Source: SCGC-AAA076-P13 sp965656035
Lineage (GTDB): Bacteria; Pseudomonadota; Gammaproteobacteria; Magnimaribacterales; D2472
Assembly: GCA_965656035.1 (NCBI GenBank)
Contig: CBFHIO010000030.1
Span: 1-11,900, forward strand
DNA: 11,900 bases
Direction of reading: 5' to 3'
A program made the position numbers and the translations under genes. The notes beneath the pieces were generated by a model. It saw only the letters and a program-made list of their open reading frames with translations. It had not been told where the DNA came from and did not search any database. Positions within the stretch are counted from its first letter, which is position 1. Every line of letters starts with the position of its first letter. Positions 1 to 6,819 of this stretch are shown one piece after another.

Positions 1-1073
1 ATGGAGTCACAGCTTTCACTATATATAACAAGATGTATTTACCAACAGCCTTTTCTGGGCCTGAGAGTGAATATAACAGTTTGGTAAATGATGTTACTTT
101 TGGTGATTTTGCTGCAGAGAGACAAGTTGAAGTTTCTGGTCCCGATGCTTATAAATTTATTAGATATATAAACCCAAGAAATTTATCAAAATGTGAGATT
201 GGAGATTGTAAATATATTGTCTTAACCGATCAAAATGGTGGAATTATTAATGATGCATGTTTATTAAGGCTTGAACTAAATAAATTTTGGGTTTCATCTG
301 GAGATGGTGATATCTTGCTTTGGCTGCAAGGCATATCAATTAATTCTGGTATGGATGTAGATATTCATGAACCAGACGTTTCTCCTCTTCAAATTAGCGG
401 TCCAAAGGCTGGAAAATTAATACGAAAATTATTTAGTGGTATTCATGATGATCTGGGTTATTACAAGGCAAGAGAAACTTCTTTAAATAATATACCAATG
501 GTCATTGCTAGAACCGGTTGGAGTGGTGAACTCAGCTATGAGTTATATCTTCAGGATGGAAAAAGGGGTGATGAATTATTTGAAATAGTTCATGAAGCTG
601 CAAAAGAATTTAATGGAGCTGTTATAGCCCCAAATACAATAAGAACCATTGAAGGAGGATTGTTATCCTTCCATAGTGATTTTGGTCGTGAACACAACCC
701 CTTTACTGTTGGTTTAGAAAGGCTTGTTGACTTAGATCAAGACATCGACTTCATTGGGAAGGAAGCTTTAAAGAAAATCAAAGCAGAGGGTATTTCAGAA
801 AAATTGATTGGAGTAGAAATTAATGGTGATCCAATACAAAAGGTGCCTGAAAATTTTTGGTCAGTATTTGATGTTAATAATAAAAAAATTGGAAGGCTTT
901 CTAGATGCTTTTTTTCACCAAGACTAAAGAAAAATATTGGCCTGGCTATTATTAATATTGATTATACTGTACCAGGCACACCTTTAGTAATAGAATCACC
1001 CAAAGCACATTTAAATGCACAAGTTCATGAATTACCATGGTTTCCTGCAGAAAAAAGTACTAATCTAAACTAA
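1..1073 (+). CDS. DmdA-like / GcvT-family aminomethyltransferase (5' partial)
   Basis: This is a tetrahydrofolate-dependent GcvT-fold protein most like dimethylsulfoniopropionate (DMSP) demethylase DmdA, which moves a methyl group from DMSP to THF in the cytoplasm. The frame is open to the window edge: before the ATG at 33 come ten more codons that read like family sequence (GVTAFTIYNK, then MYLPTAF), so the true start lies upstream and 356 residues are visible. DmdA-like blocks are YNxMxLPT near the N-terminus, AAERQVEVSGPDA, EPDVSPLQISGPKA, RTIEGGLLS and the C-terminal barrel motif FSPRLKKNIGLAII. The GcvT fold is secure. The substrate is not, since sarcosine, glycine betaine and other aminomethyltransferase relatives share many of these blocks. 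Its stop codon overlaps the next ATG by one base (TAATG), so the two are co-transcribed and probably translationally coupled. Confidence 0.8.
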   Translation, partial: GVTAFTIYNKMYLPTAFSGPESEYNSLVNDVTFGDFAAERQVEVSGPDAYKFIRYINPRNLSKCEIGDCKYIVLTDQNGGIINDACLLRLELNKFWVSSGDGDILLWLQGISINSGMDVDIHEPDVSPLQISGPKAGKLIRKLFSGIHDDLGYYKARETSLNNIPMVIARTGWSGELSYELYLQDGKRGDELFEIVHEAAKEFNGAVIAPNTIRTIEGGLLSFHSDFGREHNPFTVGLERLVDLDQDIDFIGKEALKKIKAEGISEKLIGVEINGDPIQKVPENFWSVFDVNNKKIGRLSRCFFSPRLKKNIGLAIINIDYTVPGTPLVIESPKAHLNAQVHELPWFPAEKSTNLN

Positions 1074-1603
1074 TGAGAAATTTATACTTATTAGTATTGC
1101 TAATATTTGGGAATAATACCTTTTCTATGATTATTGATAATTTAGATGACAAAAGAGCTAATTGGAGCGCCATTTCTGATAATGTGATGGGTGGAATATC
1201 TGAAGTTAATTTTTATGAGGTCGAAGAGGGCGAAGAAAAATTTTATAGACTTGAAGGGACTGTTAGTACAGCAAATAATGGTGGTTTTATTCAATCTGTT
1301 ATTCGTTTTCCATTCGATGCAGAAGAATACAACGGAATTAAGATTAAAGTCAGAGGTACAAATGATACCTACTACGTTTGGATAAGAACGCCATCTAGTA
1401 GATTCCCTTGGGATAGGTATATTGCGTCATTCATTCCTGGAGATGATTGGTCAACTGTTGAAATACCATTTTCTATGTTTAAAAAATCTAACTTTTACAT
1501 GCCACAGAAGATGAATATCTCAAAAATAAGAACAATTGCTTTTGCAGCATACGGTAAAGACTTTCAAGCTGAACTTGATTTGGCCCAAATAGAGCTTTAC
1601 TAA
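1073..1603 (+). CDS. CIA30 (NDUFAF1-like) family exported protein
   Basis: This 176-residue protein has a hydrophobic N-terminus (residues about 3-18, after MRN) that looks like a signal peptide, with possible cleavage after TFS. The rest matches the CIA30 domain, a beta-sandwich of carbohydrate-binding-like fold named after the mitochondrial complex I assembly factor NDUFAF1. The diagnostic block is WSAISDNVMGGIS (residues about 31-43); further along are GGFIQSV, IKIKVRGTNDTYYVWIRT and a C-terminal IRTIAFAAYGKDFQAELDLAQIEL. In bacteria the domain's job is generally unknown, and a role in complex I assembly should not be assumed for an exported single-domain protein. The start codon shares one base with the stop of the DmdA-like gene, and the stop directly abuts the tadA ATG, so it is the middle gene of a three-gene operon. 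Confidence 0.85.
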   Translation: MRNLYLLVLLIFGNNTFSMIIDNLDDKRANWSAISDNVMGGISEVNFYEVEEGEEKFYRLEGTVSTANNGGFIQSVIRFPFDAEEYNGIKIKVRGTNDTYYVWIRTPSSRFPWDRYIASFIPGDDWSTVEIPFSMFKKSNFYMPQKMNISKIRTIAFAAYGKDFQAELDLAQIELY

Positions 1604-2059
1604 ATGTTTTCTGACCAAGATAGGTCATTTATGAAGATGGCATTAGATCAAGCTCAGTTATCATATAATGATAATGAAGTACCGGTTGGCGCTATTATTG
1701 TTAAAGATAATGCGGTAATTGGATCTGGTCATAATAAAGTTATAAATAACAAAAACGTAACTTCACATGCTGAAATAAATGCAATTATTGATGCCTCAAA
1801 AAATATAAATAATTACAGACTCATTAATACAAAAATGTATGTAACCTTAGAACCATGTCATATGTGTGCAAAAGCAATAGTTGATGCAAGAATTGATGAG
1901 GTTATTTTTGCTGCACATGAGCCAAAGACTGGAAGCATTATTTCAATTGATAACATATATGAAAGAATTAAATTCAATCATAAAACATCTTATAAGTATG
2001 GGTTATTGGAGAATGAGAGCTCAAACTTATTAAAGAAATTTTTCAAAACTAAAAGATAG
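1604..2059 (+). CDS. tadA: tRNA-specific adenosine deaminase TadA
   Basis: TadA deaminates A34 to inosine in the tRNA-Arg(ACG) anticodon, an essential wobble modification. The 151-residue protein has the zinc deaminase signature HAE (H55, proton-shuttling E57) and PCHMC (C85, C88) at almost the same positions as E. coli TadA, whose sites are two residues later. EVPVGAIIV (25-33) and N44 of the substrate pocket are also present. The length is slightly below the usual 160-170 residues. The ATG follows directly on the TAA of the CIA30 gene. A weak AGAG lies 9 nt upstream inside that gene, so translation is probably coupled. The TAG stop is the left half of the palindrome TAGCTA, whose right half is the stop of the opposing GNAT gene, leaving no room for a terminator between them. 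Confidence 0.95.
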   Translation: MFSDQDRSFMKMALDQAQLSYNDNEVPVGAIIVKDNAVIGSGHNKVINNKNVTSHAEINAIIDASKNINNYRLINTKMYVTLEPCHMCAKAIVDARIDEVIFAAHEPKTGSIISIDNIYERIKFNHKTSYKYGLLENESSNLLKKFFKTKR

Positions 2060-2503
2060 CTAGCTTAAAAATTTCTCCATTGTGGTATGGGGTATATTTG
2101 TATCAGATTGGTATGGTCCAATTGCCTTATATCCTAGTGATTTATAGAAATCTAAGGCAACATTCCTTGCATTCAATGTAATACTGCTCGCTCCAAGGAC
2201 CTCAGCATGATTTTCTAATCTATCAACAATTAATGACCCCATACCCATTCTTCTTCTATTTTCAGACACACCCATATATCTTATTTGAGCTTCTTTATCA
2301 TTATTCATATGCAATCTTCCACAGGCCACAATCTCGTTTGATGAAGTGATTGCCATAAAATGATAGCTCCTATCCTCAAGATCGTCTTTTAGGGGGATGT
2401 GGGATATATTGAGAGGCTTTCGTAAAATTTCCCATCTAAAATCATCATATTGTTTCCATTCTGCTTCAGTTTTAGGGGATCGGATTTCAATTTGATCCAT
2501 CAT
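2060..2503 (-). CDS. GNAT-family N-acetyltransferase
   Basis: This 147-residue single-domain protein has the GNAT fold. Motif A with the acetyl-CoA pyrophosphate loop is clear at about residues 75-95: IRYMGVSENRRRMGMGSLIVDRL, of which RRRMGMG fits the R/Q-x-x-G-x-G/A consensus. Motif B follows at about 105-125 (SITLNARNVALDFYKSLGYKAIG), with the common FYKSLGY helix. The N-terminus (EAEWKQYDDFRWEILRKPL) resembles a subgroup of small gammaproteobacterial GNATs. The substrate cannot be told from sequence. Two adjacent ATG codons open the gene and the outer one (2501-2503) is used here; neither has a convincing ribosome site. It lies 8 nt downstream of xthA on the same strand and is probably the last gene of the prc-xthA operon. 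Confidence 0.88.
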   Translation of the reverse strand: MMDQIEIRSPKTEAEWKQYDDFRWEILRKPLNISHIPLKDDLEDRSYHFMAITSSNEIVACGRLHMNNDKEAQIRYMGVSENRRRMGMGSLIVDRLENHAEVLGASSITLNARNVALDFYKSLGYKAIGPYQSDTNIPHTTMEKFLS

Positions 2504-2511
2504 TAAGATAA

Positions 2512-3324
2512 TTAAATATCTAAATCAACCCAAACAGGGCAGTGGTCCGATGGTTTTTCCATAGCCCTGGCATCATAATCAATTCCAGTTCCAGATATTG
2601 ATTGGTTTAGGTTATTTGAAACCATAATATGATCAATTCTTAGACCTCTTTTAGGATTGTCATCAAACATTCTTGATCTGTAGTCAAACCATGAATATAT
2701 AGATGACTCATCAGGATTTTCTTTTCTCCATGAATCTGTGAAGCCTAGATTTTTGATGCTATTCCACATTTCACGCTCTTGAGGTTGAAAGGATGTCTTA
2801 CCATCGCGGAGCCATCGTTTAACATTTTCCTCACCAATTCCAATATCTGTATCCTCCGGGGCTACATTAAAATCACCCATGATAATTAAATTCTCTTTTA
2901 TTTTTTGCAGGTCTTTGATGTGCTTTTGCAAGTCATCATAATACTTAATTTTCTTTGGAAATTTTGTTTCATGATTGATATTTTCTCCTTGGGGGAAGTA
3001 ACCATTCATAATTGTTATTTCAGAATTATTTGTTGTAAACGTGCATTCTATAAATCTTTTTTGATCTTCAGGGGTATCTTTTTTAAAACCTTTTACCGTT
3101 TTGATAGGTTTTTCCTTGCTTAGAATAGCAACGCCATAATGACCTTTTTGACCCCAATATTCTGCGTGATACCCAATTTCTTCAATTACATCTAATGGAA
3201 ATTCAGGATCATCCACTTTAGTTTCTTGTAATCCAATTACATCAGGATCAAGATTATCTCTTAGGTGAATAAGTTGATGTGGGCGGGCCCTTATACTATT
3301 GATATTAAAAGATATGATTCTCAT
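2512..3324 (-). CDS. xthA: Exodeoxyribonuclease III
   Basis: Exonuclease III is the main AP endonuclease and 3'-5' exonuclease / 3'-phosphatase of base excision repair, a Mg-dependent cytoplasmic enzyme of the endonuclease/exonuclease/phosphatase fold. The 270-residue protein matches E. coli ExoIII (268) nearly residue for residue at the active site: N7, E34 in LQETK, Y109 in NGYFPQG, D151 and N153 in GDFNVAP, D231 in RIDHIM and H261 in the terminal SDHCPVW. All are intact, so it should be active. The start at 3322-3324 gives MRIISFNINSIRAR, the normal family N-terminus. Only 3 bp separate it from the end of prc and 8 bp from the GNAT gene, which implies one transcript. No gap inside this operon is long enough for a separate promoter. 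Confidence 0.96.
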   Translation of the reverse strand: MRIISFNINSIRARPHQLIHLRDNLDPDVIGLQETKVDDPEFPLDVIEEIGYHAEYWGQKGHYGVAILSKEKPIKTVKGFKKDTPEDQKRFIECTFTTNNSEITIMNGYFPQGENINHETKFPKKIKYYDDLQKHIKDLQKIKENLIIMGDFNVAPEDTDIGIGEENVKRWLRDGKTSFQPQEREMWNSIKNLGFTDSWRKENPDESSIYSWFDYRSRMFDDNPKRGLRIDHIMVSNNLNQSISGTGIDYDARAMEKPSDHCPVWVDLDI

Positions 3325-3327
3325 GAT

Positions 3328-5394
3328 TTATTCCACTTTAGAAATAAGAAGTTTTTTGTTTAAGTTTAAGTAATCATTAATGATATTTGTTGACTCTATG
3401 AGTAAATAGTCTCTTTCAAAATCAATATCATTATTTGCATTTTCATTCTTCTTGTTATTTTCATTAAAATCTTCATAAGTTAAAAATGTATTCAGACCAA
3501 GATCTTTTCTTCTATTATTTTCTATTTGCAATAACCAATTCTTTCGAGCATTCTTTTCAAGTTTTCTGGTATCTAAATTTAAGCTTAAAAGCTTCTTATC
3601 TTTATTTAAGTAATATCTTTCTCTTACCTCACTTAGATATTTTAAGTTTGGACTAGTATCCAACCTTTTGGAATATAAACTTTTTATCTCATCAACTTGA
3701 TTGGGATTAAAATTAAATTTTTTGTGCCTGTAAGGTCTTACTGTGTCCCATTCCAGCGCAGTCGGGTAAGAGCTTTCACCAACGGATTCAATATCCCATG
3801 TTGAAAGGAGCTCAATATCAGGTATTACACCTTTATTTTGAGTGCTTGAACCATCAATACGATAATACTTTGATTCAGTAATTTTAATTTGACCACTTGA
3901 AATACTTTCTAAGCTTTGCACTGTTCCTTTACCAAATGTTCTTTGACCAATGACAATACCCCTTTGATAATCTTGAATAGCACCAGCAACAATTTCAGAC
4001 GCAGAAGCTGAATAACGATTAACAAGTACCGCCATTGGTTTTTGCCATATCTGCTCAGCATTGCTTGAGCCATATGGTTGAATATAACCAGCCTTATGCT
4101 TAACTTGAACAGTTGGCCCTGAGGACACAAACAAACCAACGATTTTGTTAGCCTCAATCAATGCACCGCCGCCATTATTTCTTAGATCTAACACAACAGC
4201 ATCTACACCTTCACTATTGAAAATTTTAAGTATATTTTCTACATCATTGCTGCTGCTTTTGTAGTCCAATTTTCTGTTTTGATAAGCATTAAAATCAATA
4301 TAAAAAGAGGGTAAGTCTATTATGCCAATCTTATTTCCTTCTTCAGTTTCTATGATTTTAGATTTAGCAGCTCTGTCCTCGAGTTTTATCTCCTCTCTTT
4401 TCAAAGTTACTAATTTTCTTGTGCTGTCTGCTGAATTAGATGATATGAATTCTATTTCAACTTGAGTTCCTGATTTGCCCCTTATTAAATCGACAACTTC
4501 ATCAATTCTCCAGCCAACAACATCAACATATCCATCTTCGCTTGAATCTAATTGACGTATTCTTGTAATTTTATCTTCAGGCTGTATTTCTCCAGATTTT
4601 TCAGCAGGACCTCCTGGGACCAAACTAACTATTTTTGTATAGTCATCCTCTGCACCAAGCAAAGCTCCTATGCCCTCAAGCTTAAGGCTCATATTCATAT
4701 CAAAATCTTCTGCAGATCTTGGAGATAAATATGAGGAATGAGGATCAAATTGATTGGCAAGAGTGTTGATTGCTAATGAAAATACATCTTCTTCCTTTTG
4801 TTGTTGTATTCGTCTTATTCTATTTTTATATCTTTTTATCAATACTTTCTTTGGATCATCAGAAAGAGTATCTGACATTAACGCAACCAGTAGATCGTTC
4901 TTAGTCTCATTTCTCCATATTTCTTTAAGATGAGATTCTGATTTAGACCATTGGTTGTCCTCATAGTAAATATCAATATATTCATCTTTTGTAAAATCAA
5001 ATTTCTGCTCTTCAATTAACTTAATTTGATATTCAGAAAAAGCTATAAGTCTCTCAAAATACAAATTAATAACAGAATAAGCCAAATCTATATCAAAAAA
5101 ATTTTCTGAATATTGTTTTGATTCCTCTATAAAGTTATCAATTTCAGATTGAACAAAATAAAATTTGTTTTCATCAAGCCTATCAATCAATGCATTAATA
5201 TAATTAATATTGAAGTCATCTTTTACAAAATTTTTAATGTAGTGTTCATTTTTTAACTTTTTAAAGACTTCTTTACTAAGAACAATTTTTTCTTCTGTTA
5301 AATTCGTTGATACGTATAATTCAGGCTCATAGGTTGAATTGCCACATGAAATCAATGCAAGACAAATAAAAGACCAAATAAGTTTATTTTTCAT
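3328..5394 (-). CDS. prc: Tail-specific protease Prc/Tsp (S41), predicted lipoprotein
   Basis: Prc is an envelope serine protease that degrades proteins from their C-terminal tails and trims envelope proteins such as penicillin-binding proteins and peptidoglycan hydrolases. The 688 residues match the length of E. coli Prc (682). In order: signal segment 5-16 with a lipobox-like LISC (C17); helical N-terminal domain to about 215, ending in FDPHSSYLSP; PDZ domain about 235-330; S41 core with LDLRNNGGG (402-410), nucleophile S464 in SASASE and general base K489 in FGKG, 25 residues apart as in E. coli; and a Lys/Asn-rich C-terminal domain about 540-688. The catalytic dyad is intact. Residue +2 after C17 is Gly, not Asp, so an outer-membrane lipoprotein is predicted, whereas E. 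coli Prc is not described as lipidated. It is the first gene of the operon continuing into xthA. No clear Shine-Dalgarno precedes its ATG. Confidence 0.95.
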   Translation of the reverse strand: MKNKLIWSFICLALISCGNSTYEPELYVSTNLTEEKIVLSKEVFKKLKNEHYIKNFVKDDFNINYINALIDRLDENKFYFVQSEIDNFIEESKQYSENFFDIDLAYSVINLYFERLIAFSEYQIKLIEEQKFDFTKDEYIDIYYEDNQWSKSESHLKEIWRNETKNDLLVALMSDTLSDDPKKVLIKRYKNRIRRIQQQKEEDVFSLAINTLANQFDPHSSYLSPRSAEDFDMNMSLKLEGIGALLGAEDDYTKIVSLVPGGPAEKSGEIQPEDKITRIRQLDSSEDGYVDVVGWRIDEVVDLIRGKSGTQVEIEFISSNSADSTRKLVTLKREEIKLEDRAAKSKIIETEEGNKIGIIDLPSFYIDFNAYQNRKLDYKSSSNDVENILKIFNSEGVDAVVLDLRNNGGGALIEANKIVGLFVSSGPTVQVKHKAGYIQPYGSSNAEQIWQKPMAVLVNRYSASASEIVAGAIQDYQRGIVIGQRTFGKGTVQSLESISSGQIKITESKYYRIDGSSTQNKGVIPDIELLSTWDIESVGESSYPTALEWDTVRPYRHKKFNFNPNQVDEIKSLYSKRLDTSPNLKYLSEVRERYYLNKDKKLLSLNLDTRKLEKNARKNWLLQIENNRRKDLGLNTFLTYEDFNENNKKNENANNDIDFERDYLLIESTNIINDYLNLNKKLLISKVE

Positions 5395-5547
5395 TTAATG
5401 GTTTTGTATTAAGACGTTTTAGGGTTTGTACCAATTCATTATGATGCATTCAATAAATATATTTTACAAGACTTAAGAAAAGATCATTGTCTAATACTAA
5501 AAAATTTATATTATGGCTGTTTCATAAACCTAGCTATAATTAAAAAA
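5395..5547. promoter_or_regulatory. Divergent promoter region, prc / msrAB
   Basis: These 153 bases separate the divergent starts of prc (-) and the Msr fusion (+) and must carry both promoters. For the + gene there are two candidates: a perfect TATAAT at 5535-5540 just before the ATG (listed separately), and TTGTCT (5487-5492) with 16 bp to TATTAT (5509-5514). For prc the best minus-strand -10 is CATAAT (complement of 5438-5443), with TTGTAA (complement of 5464-5469) as a poorly spaced -35 at 20 bp. I see no strong hairpin, operator or small gene. Confidence 0.6.
5535..5540 (+). promoter_or_regulatory. Perfect TATAAT -10 box, candidate leaderless promoter of msrAB
   Basis: TATAAT is followed by 7 nt (taaaaaa) and then the ATG at 5548. 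With usual sigma70 spacing, transcription would start on or next to that A, giving a leaderless mRNA. The -35 is poor: TATGGC at 17 bp spacing. No Shine-Dalgarno is present. An AT-rich genome makes chance TATAAT common, so this rests mainly on the matching arrangement at nadK. Confidence 0.4.
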
Positions 5548-6819
5548 ATGAAAAAAAATATTACATCATTATTATTTATTATTTGCTTGTACGTGGATTC
5601 TGATGAAAATAGTACATCACATTTAGAATCAATTGTCTTAGGTTCAGGTTGTTTTTGGGGTGCAGAAAAGGGATACGAGGCACTGAATGGTGTTGAAGAC
5701 GCGGTATCAGGCTATTCGGATGGTTATAATATCAAACCAACCTACAGAGAAATAACAAAAATAAAAAATAGATTTAATGATGATAATCACGCTGAAGTAG
5801 TTAAAGTAACATATAACAAAGAAGTTATAAGCTTAAGATCTTTAATTGAACATTTTTATGAATCTCATGACCCAACTCAATTAAACAGACAAGGTAATGA
5901 CATAGGCACTCAATACAGGTCAATAATTCTGTATACAAAACCATCTCAAAAAAAAGTTATTGATGACACTACAAATGAATTTCAAAGCCTTTTGACTGAA
6001 AAAGGTTTCGGTAAAATTCAAACAGTAATTAAACCACTTGATAGTTTTTACATAGCAGAGGAATACCATCAAGACTATATAAAAAAGAACCCCAACGGTT
6101 ATTGTCCAGATCATTCTACTGGTGTTGTTTTTAATAATAAAAATCAACAACAAGTTGATAACAGCCATCTAACAAATGGCAAGGCTATCGTCGTAATTGA
6201 TGCTAGAGATTACTGCCCCTATTGTGAAAAATTTAAGTACGATGTTGCAGATAGCTATCAAGGAAGCATTCCAATGGTATTTAGGAATGCAGATCAATTA
6301 AATGATTTAAGCATTGATTCACCTACATGGGCAACTCCAACAATAATCTTTTTAGAAAATGGAGTAGAGAAATTTTCACATCAAGGTTACATGGAATCAG
6401 AATTATTCTATAAGACATTGGGTAAGTTTAAACTAGGAAATTCTGAGGCATATGATGTTGCTTTTAATCAAGGAACTGATGCAAGATTCTGTAAAGAATA
6501 TCAGATTTTTAAAAATACTCCTGATGGAGTTTTCGTCGACAAATTAAGTGGAGCTCCCTTGTTTGATACTAAAGATAGATTTGTATCAAAAAGTGGTTGG
6601 CTATCTTTTACAGCACCAATAGCAAACTCAACATACGAACTTCCAGATAATTCATATGGTATGAAAAGAACTGAGATTAAATCAGTTTCAAGCAACATTC
6701 ATCTAGGACATGTTTTTGATGATGGTCCTAATGGATTGCCCAGATATTGTATTAATGCAACGGTTCTTGAGTTTGTCGCGAGAGAAGATTTTAAGAAGCT
6801 TTATCAAGCCTATGAATAA
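5548..6819 (+). CDS. msrAB: Exported MsrA-thioredoxin-MsrB methionine sulfoxide reductase fusion
   Basis: One chain of 423 residues carries both stereospecific methionine sulfoxide reductases and a thioredoxin-like domain. A short hydrophobic N-terminus (5-16) suggests export, though no clear cleavage site is seen. MsrA spans about 27-195: GCFWGAE with nucleophile C35, HAEVV (81-85), GTQYRS (120-125), EEYHQDY (171-177) and a likely recycling C186 in GYCPDH. The middle domain (about 210-295) is thioredoxin-like, with CPYC (223-226) and cis-Pro P264 in WATPT. MsrB (about 312-420) has HLGHVFDDGP (385-394) and nucleophile C401 in RYCIN. Two MsrB oddities: the zinc-binding CxxC pairs are absent (SGAPLF instead of a CxxC block), and the usual recycling Cys of SGCGWPSF is missing (SKSGWLSF); C315 in ARFCKEY could replace it. 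Neisseria PilB has the order Trx-MsrA-MsrB, so the domain order differs here. It overlaps the next gene by 8 bp. Confidence 0.93.
   Translation: MKKNITSLLFIICLYVDSDENSTSHLESIVLGSGCFWGAEKGYEALNGVEDAVSGYSDGYNIKPTYREITKIKNRFNDDNHAEVVKVTYNKEVISLRSLIEHFYESHDPTQLNRQGNDIGTQYRSIILYTKPSQKKVIDDTTNEFQSLLTEKGFGKIQTVIKPLDSFYIAEEYHQDYIKKNPNGYCPDHSTGVVFNNKNQQQVDNSHLTNGKAIVVIDARDYCPYCEKFKYDVADSYQGSIPMVFRNADQLNDLSIDSPTWATPTIIFLENGVEKFSHQGYMESELFYKTLGKFKLGNSEAYDVAFNQGTDARFCKEYQIFKNTPDGVFVDKLSGAPLFDTKDRFVSKSGWLSFTAPIANSTYELPDNSYGMKRTEIKSVSSNIHLGHVFDDGPNGLPRYCINATVLEFVAREDFKKLYQAYE

Noticed and set aside
33..35. ATG at 33 as the start of the GcvT/DmdA-like gene
   Set aside because: The frame stays open to base 3 and the ten upstream codons read as conserved family sequence, so this Met is internal and the gene is truncated by the window edge.
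1..87. Short frame starting with the ATG at base 1
   Set aside because: It stops after 28 codons and overlaps conserved codons of the DmdA-like gene in a different frame.
2050..2070. Rho-independent terminator at the tadA/GNAT junction
   Set aside because: AGCTAGCT is a palindrome but far too short and without a loop or U-tract to act as an intrinsic terminator.
3909..4157. 82-codon minus-strand frame within prc
   Set aside because: It overlaps the catalytic core of prc in another frame, and prc is intact there, so it is a shadow and not evidence of a frameshift.
6710..6811. Longer RraA-like protein starting at 6710
   Set aside because: The extra 34 residues are an out-of-frame reading of the MsrB C-terminus (over HLGHVFDDGP and RYCIN) and match nothing in the RraA family, while the start at 6812 gives the exact family length.
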